Shown: positions 1 through 10,990, numbered from the stretch's first letter. The stretch: 64,000 bases of DNA from Musa acuminata AAA Group (GCF_036884655.1 NC_088359.1:18046501-18110500), one strand, 5' to 3'. Notes: a model not told the origin generated them from the letters alone. A program made the numbers and translations.

Positions 1-3
1 TTT

Positions 4-8
4 TGACC
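4..8. repeat. Target-site duplication of A (left copy)
   Basis: TGACC directly abuts the TG end of the left LTR. It is repeated at 8271-8275 after the CA end of the right LTR. Together the two copies show that A inserted as a unit into gag of element C. Confidence 0.92.
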
Positions 9-503
9 TGTTAGGATCGGAGCGGCACTAAGAGGGGGGGGTGAATTAGTGCAGCAGATTAAAACTTCGATTTTAATCAAAATCTTTCGTACGTTAAGAA
101 CGAAACTTGAGAAATTTAACTTGAAAGCGTATTCTTGAAGTTGCGCAGAAAGAGTAATAAGGAACTAAAGCAGTAAGAAGATTTGCAGTAATGTAAATGA
201 CAATAATAAAGAGCAAACCAGAGATTACGCCGATTTTTAGAGTGGTTCAATCAAATGACCTACTCCACTTGCGAGGCCCCTCTTCGATGAGGCTCCCACC
301 TTCCACTAGCAAGTCTCTTGAAATGGAAGGGTAAACACCCCTCTTACAACCTTTTACAAGCAGCTCAACCTCTTACAAATTTTCAATAAGAAAGAAGGAG
401 GAGAACTCTCTAGCAAATTGAAAACAAGACTTGCTAAGACTTTCTAAGACTTTTCTCTCAATCAAAATGCTTCTCAAAAGTTGTAACCTCAGCTGAGATT
501 TGA

Positions 504-517
504 GGGGTATTTATAGG
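504..517 (-). promoter_or_regulatory. TATA-like box in A 3' LTR
   Basis: On the minus strand this reads CCTATAAATACCCC, a good plant TATA context. The palindrome cluster lies immediately upstream at 575-720. The same arrangement recurs in the other Sirevirus LTRs of this window. Promoter activity is inferred. Confidence 0.6.
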
Positions 518-574
518 CCTCAAGAGGATTCAAATTTTGGAGCCCCAAAATTTGAATTTTCTTAGGGTTTCCGG

Positions 575-720
575 TGCTGGAGGTGCCACCGCCCAACCAG
601 GCGGTGCCACCGCCCAGCGCTCGGGTGCTGGACGGTGCAACCGCCCAGCCAAGGAGGTGTCACCGCCCAGCTCTCGGGTGCTAGGCGGTGCCACCGCCCA
701 GCTAGGCGGTGCCACCGCCT
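575..720. repeat. Palindrome cluster in A LTR (U3)
   Basis: Several near-copies of GGCGGTGCCACCGCC, a 7-bp inverted repeat around one base, are separated by 10-25 bp spacers. They lie just upstream of the TATA-like box. The right LTR has the same cluster at about 7575-7695 with one unit fewer. Repeated CG-rich palindromes in the LTR are a described feature of Sireviruses. Confidence 0.8.
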
Positions 721-1299
721 ACAGTGTTTTCAGCCCGACTACAGTGTTTTCAGCCACTAGTTGGGCTTCAATCTTGGCTCTCTAGTTCGCTGGTTTAGCT
801 TAATTTTTAGCCTAAACCAACTCTGACTTTGGGCCCGGTTGGCCCCTAACCAGGATATAGGATTATCTCTTAATCCTAATCCTAATTACAAGTGGACTAC
901 ATAACCAAAACACATCCTAAGCAAATTTTCAACCGCGAACGTCGAGTCTTGTTCTGGCGAGCTTTCCGACGAACTTTCTGCCGACGGGCTTCTAGCAAGC
1001 TCCCGAACTTGTGATGACTTTAATGAGTAGCCGAGCCTTCTTGGTGATCTCCGTGAACCTCCGACGATCTCTTCGGCGAACTTCCAAAAATTCCGACAGG
1101 TTCCCGATTTCTTCTCGGTTGGTTCTAGCAGCATCTCCGACGATTCTTCGGACTCTTAAACGTCCATCGAACTTGACTCCGGTATTCTCGCTTTGTGTTT
1201 TCTGGTTATCATAGTTAATCCTGCACACTTAACTCAATAATATGGATTAGATCAAATAACCCAACAATTGATTTTATCATCAAAATCCGAGATTCAACA

Positions 1300-1316
1300 A
1301 TCTCCCCCTTTTTGAT
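1300..1316 (-). promoter_or_regulatory. Polypurine tract of A
   Basis: On the minus strand AAAAAGGGGGAGAT immediately precedes the LTR start TGTTGAATC. That is the expected place and composition for plus-strand DNA priming. Confidence 0.85.
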
Positions 1317-2422
1317 GATGACAATCAATTGATGACGGAGTTAAACGTAACTCCCCCTATCTATATGCCATATTATGAGAAGATAAAACACTTGAATTTC
1401 ATCATTGAATTCAAGTATAAACCGATAAGCTCTAACCGTAGAACTTATCGTTATTCTCATTAAGCATAATGTAAATGCGAAACTTTGATGAAAATCTTTT
1501 TCAAGTCGAAAGATAAGAGACAAATTTTACTATGACAAGAGATAAAGATTTTCAACTTGAATTGCATGATTATACATTTTAGACATGCATTCAATATGAT
1601 CAATCAATCTTACGATATTTTTAAGGATTTTGCAAGGCATATAAGATAATCATCGATCGATCACTTTTCTCAAGGATTTTGCAATTCATATTTTGTCATG
1701 CTATTAAGAATGATATAAGTCATCACTTTTCTCCCCCTTTGTCATCAACAAAAAGGAAAATGAGACTTGAAGCACATATTTTGTCATACAACGATTTTAT
1801 CATTGAAAATTAAGTATGCAAAAATATTTACGCAGAGTTCATTTTAGAGGAAAATTCAGCATGCATTCATATTATCTAATCTCTTCTTTCTATGAATAAT
1901 AGAAATTGTAGATGTATAAGAGAGAGATTGGGATAAAAAAATTCAAGTAGTAATTTCACAAAGTCAAGATCATAATTCGAATACAAACTCATTCAAATCG
2001 TCAAATTCATGAAAATCTCAACATTACTTTTTAATCATCACATAAGGCATTTAAAGAATTTTTGAAACATAGGAGAATGATGAATTTAAGCATACAATGT
2101 TTCAATCAAATTCAAGTCATGAATGCCAATACTTTCATATTTGTAAGTATCAATTCATGAATGCCAAAAGATATTATTTGTGATTCCAATTTTGCAAGAT
2201 CAAGATTATGATTTAGATAAAACTTATTTAAATCAAATCGCTAACTTGAAATTCATAATCAAGTCATCAAAGTCGATTTCGAGATTTCACAACATGTCAT
2301 ATGGAATTTGAAGGAGAATGAGAGATGGAAAGAAAATGAAAAACTTTACGGAAAATCCAATCAAACAAGTTTATTGTTTAGGGACAATTTAACATACCTA
2401 ATTCCCTTCTAATGAATTCAAA
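1317..2422 (-). other. A 3' non-coding region with extra polypurine-like tracts
   Basis: About 1.1 kb lies between the end of RNase H and the polypurine tract, with no open frame of note and no recognisable envelope-like gene. It holds further purine blocks on the minus strand: ATAGGGGGAGT near 1350-1360 and AAAGGGGGAGA near 1730-1741. The latter is followed on the plus strand by TTGTCATCAACAAAAAGG. Repeated polypurine tracts are described for Sireviruses. Confidence 0.7.
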
Positions 2423-2869
2423 TTAGTCTTCATTCAAGGCTTTTGTGAATATATCTGCTAATTGATGTTTTGTGTCAATGAATTCTAGAACAACATTATT
2501 GTTAAGGACATGATCGCGTATGAAATGATGCCTAACGTCGATGTGCTTAGTTCTAGAATGCTGAATTGGATTTTTAGTAAGGCATATGGCACTAGTATTA
2601 TCGCATTTTATGGGAATATTTTCAAGGTGAATTCCATAGTCTTCTAATGTATTTTTCATCCAAATTACTTGTGCACAACATGCACTTGCAGCAATGTATT
2701 CGGCTTCCGCCGTAGATAGTGTAACTGAATTTTGTTTCTTGGAAGTCCAAGAAACAAGTGCATGTCCTAAAAATTGGCATGTTCCGGATGTACTTTTTCT
2801 ATCTATCCTGCATCCGCCAAAATCGGCATCTGCATAAGCTATTAGATCAAATTTTTCAGATTTTGGATA
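2423..2869 (-). pseudogene. A pol, RNase H C-terminal segment
   Basis: This frame is open after the stop at 2870-2872 and runs to TAA at 2423. It encodes copia RNase H. Readable landmarks include a Y-A-D-A-D motif, a block around S-T-A-E-A-E-Y-I-A-A, a C-D-N-T-S-A-I motif, and the C-terminal R-T-K-H-I-D and A-D-I-F-T-K-A-L blocks that close copia pol. RNase H would remove the RNA template during cDNA synthesis. It stays in frame with the preceding segment, so one stop separates them. Confidence 0.85.
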
Positions 2870-3436
2870 CTACAATCCTAAATTTGGAGTTCCTTTAAGA
2901 TACCTAAATATTCTTTTAACACTCTTAAGATGAGATAATTTAGGATTAGATTGAAACCTAGCGCAAAGTCCTACACTAAACATAATATCCGGTCTAGTCG
3001 CAGTGAGGTAGAGTAGACTACCTATCATTCCCCTATATGTTTTTTGATCGAAACTTTCACCATTTTCATCCATATCTAACTTAGTCGCAGTACTCATAGG
3101 GGTGTTTATTGCTTTTGAATTATCCATGTTAAATCGTTTTAACAATTCTAATGTATATTTGGATTGGTTAAGAAATATACCATCACTAAGTTGTTTGATT
3201 TGTAATCCCAAAAATAAAGTTAATTCACCCATTAAACTCATTTCAAATTCAAGACTCATACATTTGGCAAATGATTCACATAGTGATTCATCTGAAGAGC
3301 CAAACACAATATCGTCAACATAAATTTGCACAATAAGAAAATTATTTTCAAAATATTTAATAAACAATGTAGTATCAACCTTGCCTTTGGTAAAATTATT
3401 TAAAATAAGAAAGGAACTAAGCATTTCATACCAAGC
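2870..3436 (-). pseudogene. A pol, reverse transcriptase C-terminal half
   Basis: This segment lies between in-frame stops at 3437-3439 (TGA) and 2870-2872 (TAG). It holds the RT catalytic motif Y-V-D-D-I-V-F-G, intact, and the connection toward RNase H with the copia block T-R-P-D-I-M-F-S-V. Both flanking stops look like single-base changes in otherwise open frame. The upstream one ends the RT fingers at the conserved Y-G-L-K-Q-A-P. Confidence 0.87.
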
Positions 3437-5173
3437 TCAAGGAGCTTGTTTTAAGCCATAGAGAGCTTTAGTCAATTTGAATACATGATTAGGAAGAAGA
3501 GAATTTTCAAATCCGGGAGGTTGTTCGACAAATACTTCTTCGGAAATAAAACCATTCAAGAAAGCACTTTTAACATCCATTTGAAATAGTTTAAAATTAT
3601 TACTACTAGCATAGACAAGGAGCATCCTTATGGCTTCTAATCGAGCCACGGGAGCGAAGGTTTCTTCGTAATCGATACCTTCTTCTTGGTTGAAACCTTT
3701 GGCCACTAATCTAGCCTTGTTTCTAAAGACCCACTTAGTACCTATGACTAAGTGGTCACTTGGTCTAGGAACAAGCTTCCATACCTCATTCCTCTCAAAT
3801 TGGTTCAATTCTTCTTGCATTGCAATGATCCAAAAATCATCTTTTAAGGCTTCGTCAATGCATTTAGGTTCAATTTGATAAAGGAAAGCGGCGTTAGCAC
3901 AGAAATTTTTGAAAGAAGAACGAGTTTGAACCCCTTTTGATGTATCTCCTATAATTTGCTCTTTTGGATGAGCATCTACATACTTCCATTCTTTTGGTAA
4001 AGAAATTTCGGAAGAAGATGCATTCAAATGGCTATTTTGAGGAGAGGGTTCATTTAAATTCAAATTATCAAAACCAAGATCATCATCAAAATCATTTTTC
4101 TTTAAATCAGAAATTTCATTAAAAACTACATGAATAGACTCTTCAATTGCTAAAGTTCTTTTATTAAAAACCCGAAAAGCTTTAGAAACGGAAGAGTAAC
4201 CAAGAAAGATGCCTTCATCGGATTTAACATCAAATTTTCCTAAAGCATCCCTTTCATTTAAAATAAAGCATTTACAACCAAAAACTTTAAAATAGGAGAT
4301 GTTTGGTTTTTTGTTATTCCATAATTCATAGGGAGTTTTGGATAAGGATGGTCTTATTAGGACTCTATTCATGATGTAGCAAGCCGTATTTACGGCTTCG
4401 GCCCAAAAGTACTTAGCTAAACTATGTTCATTCAACATAGTTCTTGCCATTTCTTGTAGGTTTCTATTTTTCCTTTCAACTACTCCATTTTGTTGAGGAT
4501 TTCTTGGAGTTGAGAAGTTGTGATTGTACCCATTACTTTCGCAAAAATTTTGAAAGTCACGGTTTTGGAATTCACCACCGTGATCACTCCGAATTGATGA
4601 AATCATGAAGCCTTTTTCGTTTTGAGTGAGTTTACAAAATTTAGAGAAACACTTGAAGCAATCACTTTTGTGAGCTAAGAAATAGGTCCAAGTGTATCTA
4701 GAGTAGTCATCCACAATCACAAAAGCATATTTGCTTCCACCTAGACTTATTGTATCAATTGGTCCAAATAGGTCCAAATGGATCAATTGTAATGGTCTAG
4801 TAGTGCTAATTTGATTTTTTGGTTTGAAGCTTGTTTTTATTTGTTTGCCTAGTTTACATGCATCGCATACTTTGTCCTTAATAAACTTTATATTTGGAAT
4901 TCCTCGTACTAATTCTTGAGATGAGATCTTAGATATTGTTTTCATGCTTGCATGGCCTAATCTTCTATGCCAAAGCCAAGCATCATCATTTACGGCGGAG
5001 AAGCACATTTCATTACTTAGTTCATCAAGATTGATGGTATAGACATTATTTTGTTTTAAAGCAATCATAGTCATGTTATGATTTGGTTTTTCAATAATGC
5101 ACATATTTGATTCAAATCTAACGATGTAACCTTTATCGCATAGTTGACTAATACTCAAGAGATTATGTTTCAA
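3437..5173 (-). pseudogene. A pol, integrase and RT N-terminal half
   Basis: A 578-residue frame. The pre-integrase zinc region has H-R-R-L-G-H at 69-74 and C-D-A-C at 103-106. The integrase core has Asp in D-L-F-G-P-I (134-139), Asp in S-D-H-G-G-E-F (196-202) and Glu in V-E-R-K-N-R (about 233), the D,D-35-E triad. The RT fingers domain follows from about residue 430 and ends Y-G-L-K-Q-A-P at the stop. The real coding start is upstream in PR. The Met at 5173 is only the first after a frameshift near 5280. Confidence 0.9.
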
Positions 5174-5382
5174 TCCATCAACTAGTAAGACATCATCAAT
5201 GGAAAAATTAAATTTGTTACCAATAGTTCCCTTGCCAATGATTTTGCCCTTGTTGTTGTCTCCGAAGGTAACGTACCCTTCTTTTTGCTAGTGAGCATAG
5301 AGAAATGAGATGGATCTCCAGTCATATGTCTTGAGCATCCACTATCGAGATACCATCTCTTGCTCCTAGCTTGTGGGTTTGT
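5174..5382 (-). pseudogene. A protease region, frameshifted
   Basis: On the minus strand, just after the gag stop and in the gag frame, lies W-Y-L-D-S-G-C-S-R-H-M-T-G-D, the copia aspartic protease active site with D-S-G. The frame shifts in an A-rich run near 5276-5282 and hits stops. Similarity resumes in another frame and leads into integrase. Protease would cut the Gag-Pol polyprotein. Confidence 0.85.
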
Positions 5383-6948
5383 CTACAAAAGAGGATGATT
5401 TTTAGGTACCCATTTGATTTTGGGTGCCTCAAAAATTGACCCACTAACTTTGTTATTTATGATTGAATTCTTTATAGTTCCTTTAGGAACCCATATTAAT
5501 TTTTGTGAACTAATTTTCCTAAATGGGCATTTGTAGGCAATATGTCCGGATTTGCAACAAAAGTTGCATTTCATATAAGAGGAAACATGTAATGTAGGTC
5601 CTTTTATGAAAGTGGTAGGATTTTGATGTAATCCTTTTACAAATCCAATTTCATTTCTATTTGCGATGTGACCTTTGTGTGCAAGGATCATATCTAATCC
5701 TTTGCTACCAACCTTAAACTTGTTTAAGGTTTCCTTAAGAAGCAAATTTTCATTTTTTATTGCTTCTAAGTGCTCACACTTAGAGCATGGAGGAGTTTGA
5801 AGACTATCAAACTTATCTTGTAGCAAAGCATGCTCTTTCTTTAAGATACTTAACTTCTTGCTAACAGTTCTACATTCATCAAATAATTCATGAAAAGCGA
5901 TAGATAGTTCTTCAAAAGATAAATCTTCATTAGATAAATCACATACCTCTTCTCCTAACGCCATTAGCGTGTAATGAGCAACTTGCTCGGTGTTGGACTC
6001 CTCTTCTTTGGACGCGCTTGAATCATCCCATGTTGCCTTGAGCGCTTTCTTCTTTGATGTCCTCTTTTTGGCTTGAGGACAATCGTTCTTGTAGTGTCCC
6101 GGTTTTTTGCATTCATAGCAAATCACTTGGTCCTTCTTTTGTTCAAATTTATTTTTTACATTATTTTTAAGTTTGTTCTTTCTTAAATATTTTTTAAATT
6201 TTCGAGTCAAAAGTGCAATGTCATTGTCACTGTCCTCATCACTTGATGTTCCTTTCAAGTGGTTTTCTTGTGATTTGAGTGCCATATCCTTCCTGTTCTT
6301 TGGAAGGGGGTTCTCGAGCTCGTCATGAGCTTGACATGTCATTTCGTAGGTCATTAGAGACCCAATGAGTTCTTCAAGAGGGAATGCTTTAAGGTCTTTG
6401 GCCTCTTGAATGGCCGTAACTTTTGGATCCCAACTTTTAGGGAGGGATCTTAAGATTTTAGTTACTAGTTCAAAGTTAGTAAAATCTTTACCAAGAGCTT
6501 TGAGTCCATTGATGACATCCGTAAACCGGGTGTATATGTCTCCGATGGACTCACTTGGTTTCATTCGGAAAAGTTCGTAAGAGTGCACAAGGATGTTGAT
6601 TTTGGACTCTTTCACTCGGCTAGTGCCTTCATGAGTGACCTCAAGAGTTCTCCAAATATCAAAAGCCGAATCACACATTGAAACACGATTAAATTCGTTT
6701 TTGTCTAATGCACAAAACAAGGCATTCATAGCCTTTGCATTTAAAGCAAAAACCTTCTTCTCCGATTCATTCCATTCACTCATCGGAAGAGAAGATTTTT
6801 GAAATCCATTCTCAACAATAGACCAAAGCTCAAAGTCCATAGAAATGAGGAAGATCCTCATGCGAGTCTTCCAATATGTGTAATCCGACCCATTAAACAA
6901 AGGTGGTCGTGCAATAGAATGGCCCTCTTGCATGCCGGAGTAAGCCAT
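5383..6948 (-). CDS. gag: A gag (capsid/nucleocapsid) of Sirevirus type
   Basis: An intact 521-residue frame starts at MAYSG, about 30 bp downstream of the PBS. The N-terminal half is the copia gag domain (landmarks Y-W-K-T-R-M-R, A-L-D-K-N-E-F, L-P-K-S-W-D-P). A zinc knuckle C-x2-C-x4-H-x4-C lies at 277-290 and a second at 461-474. A Lys-rich block at 294-304, an acidic block and a likely coiled stretch (340-410) lie between. Gag would build the virus-like particle and bind element RNA. It ends in TAG at 5383-5385, the same codon at which gag stops in two other Sireviruses here. Confidence 0.92.
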   Translation of the reverse strand: MAYSGMQEGHSIARPPLFNGSDYTYWKTRMRIFLISMDFELWSIVENGFQKSSLPMSEWNESEKKVFALNAKAMNALFCALDKNEFNRVSMCDSAFDIWRTLEVTHEGTSRVKESKINILVHSYELFRMKPSESIGDIYTRFTDVINGLKALGKDFTNFELVTKILRSLPKSWDPKVTAIQEAKDLKAFPLEELIGSLMTYEMTCQAHDELENPLPKNRKDMALKSQENHLKGTSSDEDSDNDIALLTRKFKKYLRKNKLKNNVKNKFEQKKDQVICYECKKPGHYKNDCPQAKKRTSKKKALKATWDDSSASKEEESNTEQVAHYTLMALGEEVCDLSNEDLSFEELSIAFHELFDECRTVSKKLSILKKEHALLQDKFDSLQTPPCSKCEHLEAIKNENLLLKETLNKFKVGSKGLDMILAHKGHIANRNEIGFVKGLHQNPTTFIKGPTLHVSSYMKCNFCCKSGHIAYKCPFRKISSQKLIWVPKGTIKNSIINNKVSGSIFEAPKIKWVPKNHPLL

Positions 6949-6986
6949 CTCTCTTGGGTATTAAACCAAATATGAGAGATAACCTA

Positions 6987-6998
6987 GCTCTGATACCA
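6987..6998 (-). promoter_or_regulatory. Primer-binding site of A
   Basis: On the minus strand TGGTATCAGAGC lies 2 bp inside the 5' LTR. It is complementary to the 3' end of plant initiator tRNA-Met. Confidence 0.93.
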
Positions 6999-7000
6999 CT

Positions 7001-8270
7001 TGTTAGGATCGGAGCGGCACTAAGAGGGGGGGGGGGTGAATTAGTGCAGCGGATTAAAACTTCGATTTTAATCAAAATCTTTCGTACGTTAAGAACGAAA
7101 CTTGAGAAATTTAACTTGAAGGCGTATTCTTGAAGTTGCGCAGCAAGAGTAATAAGGAACTAAAGCAGTAAAAAGATTTGCAGTAATGTAAATGACAATA
7201 ATAAAGAGCAAACCAGAGATTACGCCGATTTTTAGAGTGGTTCGGTCAAATGACCAACTCCACTTGTGAGGCCCCTCTTCGATGAGGCTCCCACCTTCCA
7301 CTAGCAAGTCTCTTGAAATGGAAGGGTAAACACCCCTCTTACAACCTTTTACAAGTAGCTCAACCTCTTACAAATTTTCAATAAGAAAGAAGGAGGAGAA
7401 CTCTCTAGCAAATTGAAAACAAGACTTGCTAAGACTTACTAAGACTTTTCTCTCAATCAAAATGCTTCTCAAAAGTTGTAACCTCAGCTGAGATTTGAGG
7501 GTATTTATAGGCCTCAAGAGGATTCAAATTTTAGGCTCCAAAATTTGAATTTTCTTAGGGTTTCCGGTGCTGGAGGTGCCACCGCCCAACCAGGCGGTGC
7601 CACCGCCCAACGCTCGGGTGCTGGACGGTGCAACCGCCCAGCCAAGGAGGTGTCACCGCCCAGCTCTCGGGTGCTGGGCGGTGCCACCGCCTACAGTGTT
7701 TTCAGCCCGACTACAGTGTTTTCAGCCACTAGTTGGGCTTCAATCTTGGCTCTCTAGTTCGCTGGTTTAGCTTAATTTTTAGCCTAAACCAACTCTGACT
7801 TTGGGCCCAGTTGCCCCTAACCAGGATATAGGATTATCTCTTAATCCTAATCCTAATTACAAGTGGACTGCATAACCAAAACACATCCTAAGCAAATTTT
7901 CAACCGCGAACGTCGAGTCTTGTTCTGGCGAGCTTTCCGACGAACTTTCTGCCGACGGGCTTCTAGCAAGCTCCCGAACTTGTGATGACTTTAATGAGTA
8001 GCCGAGCCTTCTCGGTGATCTCCATGAACCTCCGACGATCTCTTCGGCGAACTTTCGAAAATTCCGATAGGTTCCCGATTTCTTCTCGGTTGGTTCTAGC
8101 AGCATCTCCGACGATTCTTCGGACTCTTAAACGTCCATCGAACTTGACTCCGGTATTCTCGCTTTGTGTTTTCTGGTTATCGTAGTTAATCCTGCACACT
8201 TAACTCAATAATATGGATTAGATCAAATAACCCATCAATTGATTTTATCATCAAAATCCGAGATTCAACA
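7001..8270 (-). repeat. A 5' LTR
   Basis: This direct repeat of 9-1299 is the transcription-starting LTR on the minus strand. It has a TATA-like box near 7498-7511 and the palindrome cluster at about 7575-7695. The G run near the outer edge is about 10 bases, against 8 in the other LTR. Confidence 0.95.
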
Positions 8271-8369
8271 TGACCTTCCTCTATTCTCTGAGATAAGTGC
8301 CTGTGAATCAGTCTAAGATGTTGCTGAACTCTTTCTTCTCAACTCCTCATTCAACAAACTACTTGTTAC
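8271..8369 (-). pseudogene. C gag fragment between A and B
   Basis: The strip between the two insertions includes their target duplications (TGACC 8271-8275, GTTAC 8365-8369). Read on the minus strand it continues the frame of the C gag at 18210-18749 across the B insertion, with the copia-gag block S-L-L-N-E-E-L-R-R-K and an in-frame TAG. The first bases of the window (1-8) continue the same frame on the far side of A. Confidence 0.8.
8365..8369. repeat. Target-site duplication of B (left copy)
   Basis: GTTAC abuts the TG end of the left LTR and recurs at 18205-18209 after the right LTR. Removing B would make the gag of C continuous. Confidence 0.92.
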
Positions 8370-10990
8370 TGTCACGCCCCTAAAAATATCCATGATATTT
8401 AAAATTTTTCGTCACAACAAACCCAGGATCCAAACACACTTTTGAGGTCACTAAGAAAACATTCAGATCAAAAATTTCACTTCTATAATCTACCAATTCA
8501 TAACCCTGTGCAATTAATAAACATAGCACACATCACTCGATAATTTATACAATCTGAACTCAACTCATCAAAATAAAAACCACAATATAAATCCACAAGT
8601 GGGAAAATCTATGCAGTCACCACAATCATCGATTTACCATAAGTTCATATCATTACACGAATTTAATTTAACATTCCAAAACCCTATACATGAGGGATCC
8701 TTTAACTTACACAAAATCCACAGGTTTAGATTCATAGTCACATTTCATTAGATGCAAGGTAGCTTATACACAACTACATATATGCTAACAAAAGTTCTGC
8801 CCAACGTCTTCTAAACTTTCCACTGCCTCAGCCCATTCTTAACATTTAAGCAAGCGATACGCTATCCTGAAAAATTTATCAACAAATGGGGTGAGCATAA
8901 AGAGCTCAGCAAGTGACTAACATATCCATATCAAAATAGTACAATTTCCAAAGAGATGCAGTTTCAAACACAAAGCAGAATATACGATTTCGTATACATA
9001 ATATCATTAGGAGCAGAATCATAATTGTCCTTTTTAATCATACATATTTGGTTCCTGACAGATGGGGCATAGAGTAATTGGAGCATATCAGAAACAAAGG
9101 AAACATATCGGAGCTTATCAATGGCATATGAAATGTTCCAAAACACATCAACGACATATGGAACATTTCGAAGCAAAATCAACAGTGAATGAAGCATTTC
9201 AGAGCATATCAAACTCATATGTCGTACAGAAGCTCAAACGTCATCCTTGACGTTGCAATCATATCATACTTATCCAGAGCATGAACAGAAATAACTCACA
9301 AAACTCTGGATGTCATATCAAACATATAGAGGGTGTAGTGGGATCTCAGTCAGAATGTGATTCATCCATTTCTGAATGACCACCTGACAAAAGTCTCCCA
9401 CGTCTGGGAGCTCCATCCACCCACGTCTAGGTGAAGTCAAAGGGGGCCGGCAGAGCATCGCAGGCTCTAAGCAATATCCCACAAAGCGGGCAAATAAGCG
9501 CATACCAGAATATCCCACAAAGCGGGACCCCACAAAGCGGGTAAATCAGCGCATACCCTTTACCATTTCTGGCAAAGGTCCAGACAATCCCACACACCAG
9601 AGTACAAGAAGGCAGTTTCAACAAGAAGTAGCATATAACGGAAGCACACGCGGAACAACCAAACGTACATGTGCCTTTTCAAAAACAATGTGATGCAAGG
9701 AACAAATCTCTCACAAAAGTATTCATATTAGAAAGGAAATGAAAGCAAGAGTGTACAGGGATTCCAAGAAATCATAATCAACTCAATTCCAATAAGAAGA
9801 TTAGGCGAATTCAAGTATCCAAAGGAAATGGAACAGAATACGCGAAATCGACCAAAGCTCGATTTCGGACAGAATTCCAGTGGCACATCAAACAATTATT
9901 TCAGAATAACAATTATGCTCCAATACCCATAAGAAGGCTATGGTCGAATCATATATCAATCTATATTATGATAGAACAGATTTCATATGAAACAGGGCTC
10001 CCAACACAGAGTTACCTCTGATTTGGTAACACAAGGTCAAAATCACAATCACTGTTTTGCAGAATTTATAGGGTCGGAATCAACTGACGATAGGGTGGGA
10101 AATTGAACTCCAAAATTTTCAAACTATATGTCAAAAGAGAGAATTTCAAGTCTAGTTTCAAATAAAATCAGATTTGGTACAATTCAGAATTTTCAACAGG
10201 GAGTTATAGGCGTTTTAGTATCGAAAGGTCAGAAATCTTGAACTCTGTTTTACAGCGTCTATAGGCTCTTTTGAAACAAATTTTTGGGTAAGTATTCGGT
10301 GTCCAAAATCTACAAAATCAGTGTCAAAAGAAATACATACGAGTCTAATTTCAAACAAAAATAGTTCCTGCCTGAATTCTCATTCTGTACTAAAACTTAT
10401 AGCTGAAACAGTGCTTAGTGATCAGTTTACCGAAAAACTTTCGGAATCCATGGTTTTATGTCCAAGGAGAGACATATCAGTTTCTAAATAGAAATCTTCC
10501 AATTTATTTTGAATCAACATAAAAACAGAGTCTAATACTTCTGTAGGATGAGGTTAGAACACTTGCCTTTGGAAATTTTGACCCGAAATGACAAGATTAA
10601 AGCAAGAACCCTAAAAGCCCCAATTTTCTTTCTCTTCTTCTTCTTCTTCTTCTTCTTCTTCTTCTTCTTCTTTCTTTCTTTCTTTCCCTGATCACCCACG
10701 AGCTGCCTCCTCTACTTCCTTAACAACGAAGGCAGAGAGGCTTAAGCGGTGGAATTTGTCATTTGGTGCATTTTGCAATTTAGTCATTGTTTTTATCATA
10801 TTCACGATTAGGTCCTTAGGGTTTACATATAGGTCCTCAGATTCTTTCTTTTCTTTTTTTTTTAACAGATCTCCCAAATTTTAAAAATAAGTTACCTCTA
10901 ATTCATACTCTATTTCTTTTGTCAATTAAAATAGATGCTTAAATTATTGCCAAAAATTTATACGAACATTCGGAAATGAGGGGTGTTACA
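8370..10990 (-). repeat. B 3' LTR
   Basis: A 2.62 kb direct repeat of 15567-18204. It contains degenerate 30-bp subrepeats around 9075-9220 (GGAGCATATCA-type) and a short repeated CCCACAAAGCGGG motif near 9475-9545. A long CTT/GAA microsatellite lies at about 10634-10684. Short open frames inside it recur in the other LTR and are not genes. Confidence 0.95.
10623..10685. repeat. CTT trinucleotide repeat in B LTR
   Basis: About a dozen CTT units are followed by TTTC units. The same tract sits in the right LTR at about 17838-17900, in the D LTR at 23045-23110 and in the M LTR at 55165-55215, so it is an old part of this LTR family. Confidence 0.9.

Larger units (their letters stand above)
9..1299 (-). 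repeat. A 3' LTR
   Basis: This direct repeat of 7001-8270 begins TGTTAGGATC and ends GATTCAACA on the plus strand. It is the 3' LTR because the element reads on the minus strand. It carries one more GGCGGTGCCACCGCC-type unit near 690-715 than the other LTR. A G run at about 34-41 lies near the outer edge; run lengths differ between copies of this family. Confidence 0.95.
9..8270 (-). mobile_element. A: near-complete Sirevirus-type Ty1/copia retrotransposon
   Basis: Two direct LTRs (9-1299 and 7001-8270) bound by TG and CA enclose, read on the minus strand, a PBS, gag, protease, integrase, reverse transcriptase, RNase H, a non-coding 3' region and a polypurine tract. The flanks TGACC (4-8 and 8271-8275) form a perfect 5-bp target duplication. 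Domain order PR-INT-RT-RH places it in Ty1/copia. The gag type, long 3' non-coding region, repeated polypurine tracts and LTR palindromes fit Sireviruses. Breaks visible: a stop at the gag/PR boundary, a frameshift in PR, and two in-frame stops in pol. By eye the LTRs differ at roughly 20 sites plus one repeat-unit indel. Confidence 0.95.

Noticed and set aside
886..1228. Open frames repeated at 7857-8199
   Set aside because: They lie inside both LTRs of A and simply duplicate each other. They overlap in several frames with no motif.
8964..9624. Short frames repeated at 16161-16836
   Set aside because: They are part of the two B LTRs. Non-coding repeats, no domain.
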